From positions 6,838,501 to 6,902,500 of the forward strand of contig NZ_CP119147.1 of the NCBI RefSeq assembly GCF_029167645.1: a DNA stretch of 64,000 nucleotides. The letters run 5' to 3'. The notes under the pieces were generated by a model. That model ran no database searches. It was not told where the DNA came from and was given only the letters and a program-made list of their open reading frames with translations. The translations under genes and the position numbers were made by a program. The stretch comes from Streptomyces sp. AM 2-1-1 (GTDB lineage Bacteria; Actinomycetota; Actinomycetes; Streptomycetales; Streptomycetaceae). Positions 28,272 to 36,607 of the stretch are shown one piece after another. Numbering within the stretch: position 1 is the first letter of the stretch; every line of letters begins with the position of its first letter.

Positions 28272-29351
28272 TCAGCGGCGCGGGCGCACCCGGGTGAGCA
28301 GGTCCGCGCCGTCCGTGCCCGCCCCGGACTTGTCCACGACGTAGGCGGTGCCGTCCTCGGAGATCCGCACGTGGTTGGGGAGAGCGGCGGTGGTGACCGT
28401 CGCGAGGACGGTGCCCGCCCGCGGGTCGACGACCGAGACGTTCCCGGCCAGCCGGTTGACGACCAGCACCCGACCGGAACGCGGCTGCACCGCGAGGGAC
28501 TTCGCGCCCTCCCCGGTGGTCACGGTCCTGGTCACGGCTCCGGCGCGCAGGTCGACGACCGAGACGGTGCCCGCGGTCTGGTCGGCGGTGTAGGCGGTGC
28601 GGCCGTCGGCCGAGAGCGCGACGGAGAGCGGCCCCGCGCCGGTCGGCACGAACCGCGGGGCGTCGGACCCCCGGGTGACCTCGATGATCCGGCCGTGGGT
28701 GTGGTCGGCGGCGTACACCGTCCCGGTCCGCTCGTTCACCGCGAGCCCGGTCGGCCCCGCGCCCTCCACGGTGACGCGCCGGATCTCCCGGTAGGTACGG
28801 CTGTCGTAGGCGACGAGGGTGCCGTCGCCGTACCCACTGGCCCACACGGTGTCGTGCCGCTCGTCGACGACGACCTCGCGGGAGTGCGCGACTCCCGGAA
28901 GGGTCGCCAGGTGCTCACCGGTCCGCTGGCTGTAGACGGCGACGGAATCGCTCCGGGTGTTCGTGACCCAGACGGTGTTGTGCTCGTCGTCCACATCGAT
29001 GCCGTACACGGCCTCCACCACCCCGGTCGCGTCCGGGGGAGGCGTGTAGGCGGCGAGCACCCGCAGCGTGTCCGGATCCGCCTTGACCAGGGTGGAGCCG
29101 GACACCGGGGCCGGCGGCTGCCCCAGGGCGGCCGTCGCCCAGAGCACGTCGTTCCGCTCGGAGTACGCGGACTGGTACAGCCCCGGCACCAGCGGGGCCG
29201 ACACGACGGCCGGGGCGCCCGGAAGACGTGCGGCGACCGGGTGCGGTGGGCTGTCCGCGACGGCTGTGCCGGTCAGCGCGAGGGAACCGCAGGCGGCCAG
29301 GGCCACGGTGCCCGCGACGACGCTGCGGGCACGGCGATGGAGCGAGAACAT
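28272..29351 (-). CDS. secreted YVTN/YncE-like beta-propeller protein
   Basis: This 359-residue exported protein has a signal peptide at residues 1-33 (basic start, hydrophobic core, AVA/D cleavage). About seven propeller blades follow, each with a 'GTVYAADHTHGRIIEVT'-like pattern (T-V-x-V-A/T-N/D ... V-x-V-D). The start ATG at 29351 is behind GGGAG. An iron box lies about 120 bases upstream, so expression is probably repressed by DmdR/IdeR when iron is plentiful. E. coli YncE, a related propeller, is also iron-regulated; a role in metal or haem handling is inference. Confidence 0.85.
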   Translation of the reverse strand: MFSLHRRARSVVAGTVALAACGSLALTGTAVADSPPHPVAARLPGAPAVVSAPLVPGLYQSAYSERNDVLWATAALGQPPAPVSGSTLVKADPDTLRVLAAYTPPPDATGVVEAVYGIDVDDEHNTVWVTNTRSDSVAVYSQRTGEHLATLPGVAHSREVVVDERHDTVWASGYGDGTLVAYDSRTYREIRRVTVEGAGPTGLAVNERTGTVYAADHTHGRIIEVTRGSDAPRFVPTGAGPLSVALSADGRTAYTADQTAGTVSVVDLRAGAVTRTVTTGEGAKSLAVQPRSGRVLVVNRLAGNVSVVDPRAGTVLATVTTAALPNHVRISEDGTAYVVDKSGAGTDGADLLTRVRPRR

Positions 29352-29467
29352 GATGGGCCGATCTCCCTGAGGGGTCCGAGGAGCGGCCGGGTGACGGGGC
29401 GGCACACCCGTATGACAGGACCTCACACGTCGTACGCCCCTCCGTGGCGCCCCGGCTCACGTAAAAG

Positions 29468-29486
29468 TGAGGCAAGCCTAAGCTAA
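29468..29486 (-). promoter_or_regulatory. iron box (DmdR/IdeR operator)
   Basis: TGAGGCAAGCCTAAGCTAA matches 15 of 19 positions of the actinobacterial iron-box consensus read in this orientation (TTAGGTGAGCCTAACCTAA). The sequence sits in an unusually A/T-rich promoter patch. The only gene reading away from it is the propeller gene. Confidence 0.7.
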
Positions 29487-29534
29487 ATTTTCAGTCAAAG
29501 GCAATGGCGCCGAGGTAGGGAGCCGCGCCCCTCG

Positions 29535-30797
29535 TCACCCGCGGACTCCCGCGAACGGACCGTCGCCGGTGAAGGCCAGCGCGGCGAAACGCTCACCCAT
29601 CAGCCGGTGGGTCGCGGCATCGGGGTGCAACTGGTCGGGGAGCGGCAACTCCTCGGCGTCGGCGGGGCCGTAGAGCGCGCGGCCGTCGAGGTGGTGCAGG
29701 TGCGGGTCGTCGCCGGACCGCTGTGCGACGATCCGGGCCAGCTCGTCCCGCACGACGGTCAGCGTCAGCTTTCCGCCCGGGATCTCCGCCGCGTCGCCCA
29801 TGGCGACGAACCGCAGCTGACCGGTGCTCAGCCGGGAGAGGTCCGGCGCGCTCGGACCGGGGGTGTCCTCGTGGATCGGGCAGAGGATCGGCGAGACCAG
29901 CAGGATCGGCGTGCTGGGGTGGCCCTCGCGGATCGTGTCCAGGAAGCCGTGGACGGCGGGGGTGAAGGCGCGCAGACGCATCGCATCGGTGTTGACCAGG
30001 TTGATGCCGATCTTGAGGCTGATCAGATCGGCCGGCGTGTCCCGGACGGCGCGCGCGGTGAAGGGATCGAGCAGGGCGCTGCCCGCCAGGCCCAGGTTGA
30101 TCAGTTCCGCCCCGCCGAGGCGCGCGGCGAGCGCCGGCCAGATCTCGCTGGGGCGCGCGGCGTCGGAGCCGTGACTGATCGAGCTGCCGTGGTGCAGCCA
30201 CACCGGGCGGCCCCGGTCCGGGGCCGCCTCGACCGGGGCGTCGGTGCGCAGGGCGACGAGCTCGGTGGTCTCGTTGTGCGGGAGCCAGATCTCGACGTCC
30301 TTGGCACCCTCGGGCAGGTCGGCGAAGCGGATCGTCGCGACCTGCCCCGGCCGGTGTTCGGCGGATCCGGTGGCCATGTCGATGATCACCGTATTGCCGG
30401 TGGGGGCGGTGGCCCGGCCGGCCGGCCGTCCGTCGACGAACAGGTCGTACACACCGTCCGGACGCGGCGGCGCACCCGCGTACGCCCTCTTGGTGGGCAG
30501 GGTGTCCAGCTCCAGGACGGTGGCGGCCGTACGGAAGGCCAGCCGGACGCCCGAGGGCTGGGACTCGGCCGAGGCCAGCTGGGCGTCGGCGTACTGGGCC
30601 CGGGCCCAGGCGGGCAGCCGGTGCGGGAGCACGCCCCGCTCGGTCCGCTCGAGGTCGAGTGCGCCCCGCAGGAGTCCTGCGGTGAGCGGCGTGGTGATCC
30701 AGCGGTGCGGTCTCTGCGGTGCGATGCTCAAGTCTCTCAGCCTGTCGGTCGGGTGCCGATGTGCGTACGGGGGGAACGGCGCCGGGTGCCGGGTCAC
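29535..30797 (-). CDS. SGNH/GDSL-family hydrolase
   Basis: This 420-residue cytoplasmic esterase/lipase-like protein has an N-terminal jelly-roll-like region (about 20-175). The SGNH domain contains HHGSSISHG (block I Ser), LGLAGSALL (block II Gly), GINLVNTD (block III Asn) and DQLHPD (block V Asp-His). The GTG start overlaps the TetR stop (GTGA), so it is translationally coupled to the regulator. Substrate unknown; probably a carbohydrate ester or acyl ester. Confidence 0.87.
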   Translation of the reverse strand: MTRHPAPFPPYAHRHPTDRLRDLSIAPQRPHRWITTPLTAGLLRGALDLERTERGVLPHRLPAWARAQYADAQLASAESQPSGVRLAFRTAATVLELDTLPTKRAYAGAPPRPDGVYDLFVDGRPAGRATAPTGNTVIIDMATGSAEHRPGQVATIRFADLPEGAKDVEIWLPHNETTELVALRTDAPVEAAPDRGRPVWLHHGSSISHGSDAARPSEIWPALAARLGGAELINLGLAGSALLDPFTARAVRDTPADLISLKIGINLVNTDAMRLRAFTPAVHGFLDTIREGHPSTPILLVSPILCPIHEDTPGPSAPDLSRLSTGQLRFVAMGDAAEIPGGKLTLTVVRDELARIVAQRSGDDPHLHHLDGRALYGPADAEELPLPDQLHPDAATHRLMGERFAALAFTGDGPFAGVRG

Positions 30798-31363
30798 GGG
30801 GCGGCCCAGTTCCTCAGGAGCGCGTCGAGGCGGTCCAGCGCCCAGGTCCAGCTCTCCTGCGAGTCCGGGGCCGAGTGGCTGAAGCCCCCGGCCATCTCCA
30901 GGGTGACGTAGCCGTGGAAGACACTGCCCAGCAGGCGGACGGCGTGCGTCTGGTCCGGCTCCGCCAGGTCGTATCCCCGCAGGATCGCCCGTGTCATCCG
31001 GGCGTGCCGGGGCCCGGCGCTCGCCGCCGCCGTCTCCGGGTCGAGCCTGAGCTGCGCCGCCGCGTAGCGGCCGGGGTGCTCCCGCGCGTAGTCGCGGTAG
31101 ACGTCGGCGAACGCGGTCAGCGCGTCCCGTCCGGCGCGCCCCGCCAGGGCGGCGGCGACCCGGTCGGCCATCTCCTCCAGGGCGAGGAGGGCGATCCGCA
31201 CCCTCAGCTCCTGGGAGTTCCGGAGGTGGGAGTAGAGGCTCGCGACCTTGACGTCGAACTGCCGGGCGAGCGCCGAGAGGGTCACCTCATCGAAGCCGAC
31301 GCTGTCGGCGAGGTCCGCTCCCGCGTGGACCAGGCGCTCCGTCGTGAGTCCCGCGCGTGCCAT
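30794..31363 (-). CDS. TetR-family transcriptional regulator
   Basis: This 189-residue repressor has HTH residues about 10-55 (TLSALARQFDVKVASLYSHL). Its C-terminal domain is of the WHG type (GSVFHGYVTLEM). AGGAGAG is just before the ATG. It is co-transcribed with the SGNH hydrolase and divergent from the FBP-domain gene, with a clear dyad between the two starts. It therefore probably controls both directions. Confidence 0.92.
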   Translation of the reverse strand: MARAGLTTERLVHAGADLADSVGFDEVTLSALARQFDVKVASLYSHLRNSQELRVRIALLALEEMADRVAAALAGRAGRDALTAFADVYRDYAREHPGRYAAAQLRLDPETAAASAGPRHARMTRAILRGYDLAEPDQTHAVRLLGSVFHGYVTLEMAGGFSHSAPDSQESWTWALDRLDALLRNWAAP

Positions 31364-31396
31364 GGTCTCTCCTGGATGTCCCTGAACGAGATAATC

Positions 31397-31421
31397 ATTT
31401 GCCTATAGCCTTTAGGCAAAT
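31397..31421. promoter_or_regulatory. palindromic operator between tetR and FBP genes
   Basis: The perfect arms ATTTGCCTA and TAGGCAAAT are separated by 7 bases, in an A/T-rich patch of only 71 bases between divergent starts. Position and symmetry are as expected for the TetR product. It ends 14 bases before the FBP gene start, so binding would block that promoter. Confidence 0.75.
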
Positions 31422-31434
31422 TACCATATCGCTT

Positions 31435-31926
31435 ATGCATCCGCTGACTGAGCAAGAGATCCGTGCCGCCTTCGTGAACTGCACCAAAGGGGAGGCGAAG
31501 CGCCTGGCGGTCCCGCGCGACCTCGCGGACCGCGACTGGGCGGACCTGGACTTCCTCGGCTGGCGCGACCCCCAGGCGCCCGGCCGCGCCTACCTCGTCA
31601 CGAGGACGCCGGACGGCCCGAAGGGCATCGTGCTGCGCTGCCCCGGCTCGGTGGCAGGCCGGCAGCGGCGGAGCATGTGCTCGATGTGCCTGACCACCCA
31701 CACGGGCGGTGTCTCTCTGATGGTCGCGCCGAAGGCGGGGAAGGCCGGACAGCAGGGCAACTCGGTGGGCGCCTACCTCTGCAGCGACCTCTCCTGCTCC
31801 CTGTACGTCCGGGGCAAGAAGGACGCGGGCGCCAGTGCCAGGATGCAGGAGTCGCTCACCCTGGAGGAGAAGATCCAGCGGACCGTGGCGAACGTCGCCG
31901 CGTTCCTCGACGGCGTGACGGCGTGA
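31435..31926 (+). CDS. FBP-domain (EF-G-binding, FusB-like) zinc-finger protein
   Basis: This 163-residue protein has the FBP_C treble-clef pattern: CSMCLTTHTGG and later YLCSDLSCSLYVRG supply the four metal-binding Cys. FusB-family relatives bind elongation factor G and release it from stalled ribosomes, conferring fusidic acid tolerance. There is almost no room for a leader between the operator and ATG 31435, so the mRNA may be leaderless. Divergent TetR control suggests an inducible ribosome-rescue or resistance function; that is inference. Confidence 0.85.
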   Translation: MHPLTEQEIRAAFVNCTKGEAKRLAVPRDLADRDWADLDFLGWRDPQAPGRAYLVTRTPDGPKGIVLRCPGSVAGRQRRSMCSMCLTTHTGGVSLMVAPKAGKAGQQGNSVGAYLCSDLSCSLYVRGKKDAGASARMQESLTLEEKIQRTVANVAAFLDGVTA

Positions 31927-31952
31927 CGGCGTGACGGCGTGACGACAAAAGG

Positions 31953-31975
31953 GCGCGGCCCCGTCGCGGGGCGCG
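31953..31975. terminator. hairpin between convergent FBP and DoxX-like genes
   Basis: A GC-rich stem (CGCGGCCCCG / CGGGGCGCG, one bulged base) with a TCG loop lies between two convergent stops. An ACAAAA run precedes it, which reads as TTTTGT for the minus-strand gene. Confidence 0.6.
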
Positions 31976-31982
31976 GGTGCGA

Positions 31983-32357
31983 TCAGGCGCCCGGCGCGGC
32001 CTGCCGGGCGACGCCGCGGGCCCACAGCACCAGGGGCACCTGGAGGGGTACCCGGGCGTAGGCGATGCCGCGCAGTGCGGCCGGGCGGTGGCGCCAGTCG
32101 ACCGCCATCTTCACGTTGCCGGGCAGGACGCCGACGAAGAACGCGGCCGTTCCGAGGGCAGCGGCGCGGCGGGTGCGCGGGACGAGGATCCCTGCCGCCA
32201 GGGCGAGTTCGACGCCGGCACTCGCATACGTCCACGTGCGGGGGCTGCCCGGCAGCGCACGCGGGACGAGCGAGTCGAAGGGGCGCGGCACCGCGAGGTG
32301 CAGGGCTCCCGCGCCGGCCAGCAGACCGGCCAGCGCGACGGCGGAACGGTGGGTCAT
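31983..32357 (-). CDS. DoxX-like small membrane protein
   Basis: This 124-residue protein has four hydrophobic segments (ALAGLLAGAGALHLA; YASAGVELALAAGILV; LGTAAFFVGVLPG; a final VPLQVPLVLWAR) and the DoxX-like layout of a four-helix membrane protein. Family members are linked to thiol/oxidative stress or to unknown functions. It stands alone, with no nearby partner that clarifies its role. Confidence 0.8.
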   Translation of the reverse strand: MTHRSAVALAGLLAGAGALHLAVPRPFDSLVPRALPGSPRTWTYASAGVELALAAGILVPRTRRAAALGTAAFFVGVLPGNVKMAVDWRHRPAALRGIAYARVPLQVPLVLWARGVARQAAPGA

Positions 32358-32546
32358 GGGTGGGTGCCTCCTGGTGGGGGAGCGGGTTCCTCGGATCCTA
32401 GGCCCTTGCGGGCGCGGCCCGGTGCCGCTGCTCGTCGAGCACCTCCTGTGCTCCCCGGCCGACGGGATCTCATGTCCGGTCCGACGGGGAAGCGGGGACG
32501 GCCCCGGCGCGAGGCCGCCGCGCTCCGTGCGGCGTCCTGCGCCCGC

Positions 32547-33683
32547 TCACGCGCCCGGAACCGTCCGGTGCACCTCGCGGAGGAAGGCCGCGTTGTCGGG
32601 CGTACGGCGGACCTTGTCCAGGACGGCTTCGAGCGCAGACCGGCCGTCCCTGCCGTGCAGTGCGCGCCGCAGACCGCGTACCGCTGTCAACTCCGCCTCC
32701 GGGACCAGTAGTTCCTCCCGCCGCGTACCGGAGGCGACGATGTCGATCGCGGGGAAGAGCCGCCGGTCGGCCAGGGAGCGGTCCAGCCGGAGTTCCATGT
32801 TGCCGGTGCCCTTGAGCTCCTCGAAGAAGAAGTCGTCCGCCCGGGAACCCGTCTCCACCAGCGCTGTCGCGAGGATGGTCAGCGACCCGCCCTCCTCGGT
32901 CAGTCGCGCCGCGCCGAACAGCTTCTTGGGGCCGCTGAGCGCCGAAGCGTCGACGCCGCCGCTGAGGGTGCGTCCGCCTGGACCCGCCGCGTTGTTGTGC
33001 GCCCGGCAGAGCCGCGTGAGGGAGTCAAGGAGGATGACGACGTCCTGCCCCTGCTCGACGAGGCGTTTGGCCCGTTCCACGGCGAGTCCGGCCAGCGCGA
33101 TGTGTTCCTTCGCCGGCCGGTCGAAGGTGGAGGCGAGGACGTCGCCCCGTACGGATCGCCGCATGTCCGTCACCTCTTCGGGGCGTTCGTCGAGCAGCAC
33201 CACCATCAGGTGGCACTCCGGGTGGTTCGTCGCGACGGCGGCCGCGAGCTGCTGGAGCAGCACCGTCTTACCGGTCTTCGGCGGGGCGACGATCAGTCCT
33301 CGCTGTCCCTTGCCCACCGGCGCGACCAGGTCGACGAGGCGGGGAGCGGGCCCTCCGGCCACGGTCTCCAGGCGCAGCCGGTCACGCGGGTGCAGCGGAG
33401 TCAGCTCGTGGAAGTGCGGCCGGGCGTGCAGAGCGTGCGGAGGGAGGCCGTTGACGCGCTCGACGACGGTGAGCGTGCCCGGCCGGTCGCACCCTCCCCG
33501 CACGAAGTCGCCTCTGCGCAGGCCGTGTCGGCGGATCAGGGCGGACGGGACCCGGACGTCGCCGGGAGCGGGATGCCCCTGCGTACCGCGCAGCAGACCG
33601 TGTCCGCCGTCGGTGGTGTCGAGGACACCGGCGGCGACGGGGGAGTGCTGGGCGGTCGCTGGGCGTTCGAGAGTGGTGGTCAT
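32547..33683 (-). CDS. Rho-type transcription terminator paralogue (compact)
   Basis: This 378-residue protein has the whole Rho core. The RNA-binding cold-shock-like domain (about 15-75, GVLDTTDGGHGLLRG, with GHG where GFG is usual) and FHELTPLHPRDRLRLET are followed by Walker A APPKTGKT, Walker B VVILLDSLTRL, the DERPEEVTDM motif and the R-loop/Q-loop region 'GSRADDFFFEELKGTGN'. Housekeeping Rho of actinobacteria normally carries a long charged N-terminal extension, absent here. It is therefore probably a second, accessory Rho. AAAGGA precedes the ATG. Confidence 0.9.
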   Translation of the reverse strand: MTTTLERPATAQHSPVAAGVLDTTDGGHGLLRGTQGHPAPGDVRVPSALIRRHGLRRGDFVRGGCDRPGTLTVVERVNGLPPHALHARPHFHELTPLHPRDRLRLETVAGGPAPRLVDLVAPVGKGQRGLIVAPPKTGKTVLLQQLAAAVATNHPECHLMVVLLDERPEEVTDMRRSVRGDVLASTFDRPAKEHIALAGLAVERAKRLVEQGQDVVILLDSLTRLCRAHNNAAGPGGRTLSGGVDASALSGPKKLFGAARLTEEGGSLTILATALVETGSRADDFFFEELKGTGNMELRLDRSLADRRLFPAIDIVASGTRREELLVPEAELTAVRGLRRALHGRDGRSALEAVLDKVRRTPDNAAFLREVHRTVPGA

Positions 33684-34117
33684 GGGGATGTCCTTTCACG
33701 GACGGAAGAGAGTGCGGGCCCGGTGCGGGCCTCGGGAAGCGGGGGAACACACGCCTCGGGGTGCGCCCCACGCACCGGCGTCCCGTCGTGCGGCGGAGCA
33801 TCGTGCGGTCGCACGGATACGGTGACCTGCGACGACGCGCGGTGAGTGCCGCGGCTGGGGGCGGTGCGGGGAGTGAGCTGAATCGCATGCCGGTGACCGG
33901 CGGACGCGACAGCGGTGGAGGAACGGCACCGGCGTCCCGACGGGACGAACACGAGTGCTTCTCGGACCATAACACGGCGGAGACACAGCGCGCCGGAGAC
34001 ACAGCACATCGGAGGCACGGGAGGCGGACTTCCTCCGCATGGCTCCGGAGGGCGCAGGCGGAGACCGGCCGGGCGCGGGACGCGTCGGCCGAGGCCGTCC
34101 GGTGGAGCCGGACGCCG
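33684..34117. other. upstream region of the rho paralogue
   Basis: This 434-base interval has no credible gene. It contains the imperfect repeated word CGGAGACACAGC at 33979-34004 with a third relative CGGAGGCACGGG at 34011. On the minus strand, CCGTGTTATGGT (near 33970) resembles a -10 region for the rho gene. No terminator for the MFS gene was recognised. Confidence 0.35.
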
Positions 34118-35341
34118 CTACGCGTCTTCGGACACCGGGCGCGCGTCCGGCGTGGACGCCGTTCCCGTGGCGCGGCCGACACCCACGGCCGGAGCGAGGA
34201 AGATCGCCACGGTGACGGCTGCGAGGACGACGGTCATGGCGGCGCGCAGGCCGTAGTGGTCACCGAGGAAGCCCAGGCCGGGCGGCCCGACGAGGAAGGC
34301 CACGTACCCGATCATCGCCACGAGGCTGACGCGGGCGGCGGAGTCGGGTCCGGAGTCGCCTGCGGCCGAGAGGGCGAGCGGAAATCCGAGCGATGCTCCC
34401 AGTCCCCACAGGACCACCGCCACCCCGGCGAGCAGGGGATTGTCCGCGAAGACGACGACGGCCAGCCCGAGCGCCGCGGACATCGCGCTGGCGCGGACGA
34501 CCGGAGCGCGGCCGAAGCGGTCGATGAAGAAGCCGCCACCGAAGCGGCCGAGGGTCATGGCTGCCGCGAAGCCGGCGTAGACGGCCGATCCGAGGGCGGG
34601 GTCCATGGCGTGCCCGTCGACCATCAGCAACGGCAGCCAGTCGTTGGCCGCGCCCTCCGCCAGGGCCATGGTCAGCACGATCCCGCCGATGAGCAGCAGG
34701 CGGCGGTCCTTGTGGACGGCCGGACGCGGCGCTCCCGTCCGGCCGCCGGCCCGCCCGGTGCCGCGGGTCCGGCCGACACCGTGCGGGATGGCCCGCAGGG
34801 CGTAGGCGAACATCGAGGCGGTGACCAGGGCGACGGCTCCCAGGTGCCAGTGGGCGGGGAAGCCGACCGCGGTGCACAGGATGCCGAGCGACGCGCCCAC
34901 CACGGTTCCGAGGCTGAAGAAACCGTGCAGGGTGGGCAGGATCGTGCGGCCGGCCATGCGTTCCACCTCGGCCCCGTCCACGTTGACCGCGACCTCACCG
35001 CCTCCCATGCCGGCGCCGAAGACGAAGAGCCCCGCGGTGACGACGGGCGCGGAGGACCACAGGGCCCCGCAGCCGATCACGGCCATGCTGAGGACGACGA
35101 GCGCGGTCCCCGCGCCCATGACCGGCCGGGTGCCGAACCGGGCGACCAGCGCTCCCGAGCCGAGGACCCCGAGCATGGAGCCGACCGACAGGCCGAACAG
35201 TACGACGCCCATCTGCGCGGTGGACGCCCCCAGCTGGTCGCGGATGTCGGGGGTGCGGGTCACCCAGGAGGAGATCGACAGGCCGGGCATGAAGAAGAAG
35301 AGGAACAACGCGGTGCGGCGTCGGCGGGTGGCCAGGTCCAT
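34118..35341 (-). CDS. MFS transporter
   Basis: This 407-residue membrane protein has 12 predicted hydrophobic helices in two halves. Loop motifs are typical of MFS (GALVARFGTRPV between TM2-3; GGGFFIDRFGRAP in the second half). The central loop is Arg/Gly-rich. The ATG at 35341 directly follows an in-frame GTG. Substrate unknown. A TGTAC/GTACA dyad lies about 60 bases upstream and may be its operator. Confidence 0.88.
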   Translation of the reverse strand: MDLATRRRRTALFLFFFMPGLSISSWVTRTPDIRDQLGASTAQMGVVLFGLSVGSMLGVLGSGALVARFGTRPVMGAGTALVVLSMAVIGCGALWSSAPVVTAGLFVFGAGMGGGEVAVNVDGAEVERMAGRTILPTLHGFFSLGTVVGASLGILCTAVGFPAHWHLGAVALVTASMFAYALRAIPHGVGRTRGTGRAGGRTGAPRPAVHKDRRLLLIGGIVLTMALAEGAANDWLPLLMVDGHAMDPALGSAVYAGFAAAMTLGRFGGGFFIDRFGRAPVVRASAMSAALGLAVVVFADNPLLAGVAVVLWGLGASLGFPLALSAAGDSGPDSAARVSLVAMIGYVAFLVGPPGLGFLGDHYGLRAAMTVVLAAVTVAIFLAPAVGVGRATGTASTPDARPVSEDA

Positions 35342-35402
35342 CACTACGGGCTCTATCCAGACATGGGGCGGCGACCGGCGGCGCGCGGCGCTCCGGACAG
35401 TG

Positions 35403-35416
35403 TGTACAAACGTACA
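35403..35416. promoter_or_regulatory. TGTAC-AAAC-GTACA dyad upstream of the MFS gene
   Basis: A perfect 5-bp inverted repeat with a 4-base spacer lies in the only A/T-rich patch of the interval upstream of the MFS gene. It resembles operators of TetR/GntR-class repressors. No regulator gene is adjacent. Confidence 0.45.
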
Positions 35417-35542
35417 TGCCCAGGGGAAGAGCGGGGTGGGCCACCCCGGCGCGAGCGCACGGACCGGGGCCGCCCCTGCGGGAGGGGTCCGGCCCCACGG
35501 GCCCGGAAGACGTCGACGAGGAGACGGACCGCCGAGGAGGCC

Positions 35543-35574
35543 GGGCGCCGGACCACCGGAGTGGCCCGGCGCCC
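35543..35574 (-). terminator. terminator hairpin after meaB
   Basis: A 9-bp stem (GGGCGCCGG / CCGGCGCCC) with a 14-nt loop lies about 22 bases past the meaB stop on the minus strand. Confidence 0.6.
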
Positions 35575-35596
35575 CGGGGCCCCGGACCTCTCCGGA

Positions 35597-36595
35597 TCAT
35601 CCGCCCGCGGAACCGCCCCGGAAGGCCGCGAGGATCTCCTCGGCGGCGAGCGTGGCGGTCACTTCGCCCGCGCGGACCCGCCGTTCCAGCTCAGGCGCCC
35701 GTGCCCGTACCTCCGGGTGGGAACGCAGGCTCTCCAGCAGCTCGTCCCGGACCATCGTCCAGGTCCAGTCCACCTGCTGCTCGCTCCGCTTGGCCGCCAG
35801 GCGCCCCGTGGAGTCCAGCAGGGTGCGGTGCTGCTCCAGGCTCTGCCAGACCGAGTCGAGGCCGGTCGCCTCACGGGCGCTGCAGGTGAGGACCGGCGGC
35901 GTCCACGCGGCGTCGGCGGGGTGCATCAGCCGCAGTGCGCCCGCCAGTTCGCGCGCGGCCGACCTTGCCTCGCGCTCGTGCGGGCCGTCCGCCTTGTTCA
36001 CCGTGATGACGTCCGCCAGCTCCAGGACGCCCTTCTTGATGCCCTGGAGCTGGTCCCCCGTACGCGCCAGGGTGAGCAGCAGGAAGGTGTCGACCATGCG
36101 GGCGACGGCGGTCTCCGACTGGCCGACGCCCACCGTCTCCACGAGCACGACGTCGTAACCCGCCGCCTCCATGACCACCATGGACTCACGGGTCGCCTTC
36201 GCCACCCCGCCCAGCGTGCCGGCCGAGGGAGACGGGCGGACGAACGCGTGCGGATCCACGGAGAGCCGCTCCATCCGGGTCTTGTCGCCCAGGATGGAGC
36301 CGCCCGTACGGGTGGACGACGGGTCCACGGCGAGCACCGCGACCCGGTGCCCCAGTCCCGTCAGCAAGGTGCCGAGCGCGTCGATGAAGGTCGACTTGCC
36401 GACCCCGGGCACGCCGCTGATCCCGATCCGCCGGGCCCGGCCGGCGTGCGGCAGCAGCCTGCTCAGCAACTCCTGCGCGAGGGCCCGGTGGTCGGGGCGG
36501 GAGGACTCGACGAGGGTGATGGCGCGCGCGACGAACGCGCGCTTCCCGTCGAGCACCCCCTTCGCATAACTCTCGATGTCGATCGTCGGGGCCAT
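35597..36595 (-). CDS. meaB: methylmalonyl-CoA mutase-associated GTPase MeaB
   Basis: This 332-residue G3E GTPase protects and reloads B12-dependent mutases. Motifs: P-loop GVPGVGKST, Mg-binding DPSSTRTGGSILGDKTRM, switch region ETVGVGQSE, base specificity NKAD. The C-terminal dimerisation helices are present. It starts 12 bases after the mutB stop and so belongs to the mutA-mutB-meaB operon. Confidence 0.95.
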   Translation of the reverse strand: MAPTIDIESYAKGVLDGKRAFVARAITLVESSRPDHRALAQELLSRLLPHAGRARRIGISGVPGVGKSTFIDALGTLLTGLGHRVAVLAVDPSSTRTGGSILGDKTRMERLSVDPHAFVRPSPSAGTLGGVAKATRESMVVMEAAGYDVVLVETVGVGQSETAVARMVDTFLLLTLARTGDQLQGIKKGVLELADVITVNKADGPHEREARSAARELAGALRLMHPADAAWTPPVLTCSAREATGLDSVWQSLEQHRTLLDSTGRLAAKRSEQQVDWTWTMVRDELLESLRSHPEVRARAPELERRVRAGEVTATLAAEEILAAFRGGSAGG

Positions 36596-36607
36596 CGGGT
36601 CAGCGGC

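Noticed and set aside
31909..31945. Repeated GACGGCGT units near the FBP stop as a possible CRISPR-like or iteron repeat
   Set aside because: Only about four 8-base units, no spacers, and they overlap the stop codon. A simple slippage repeat.
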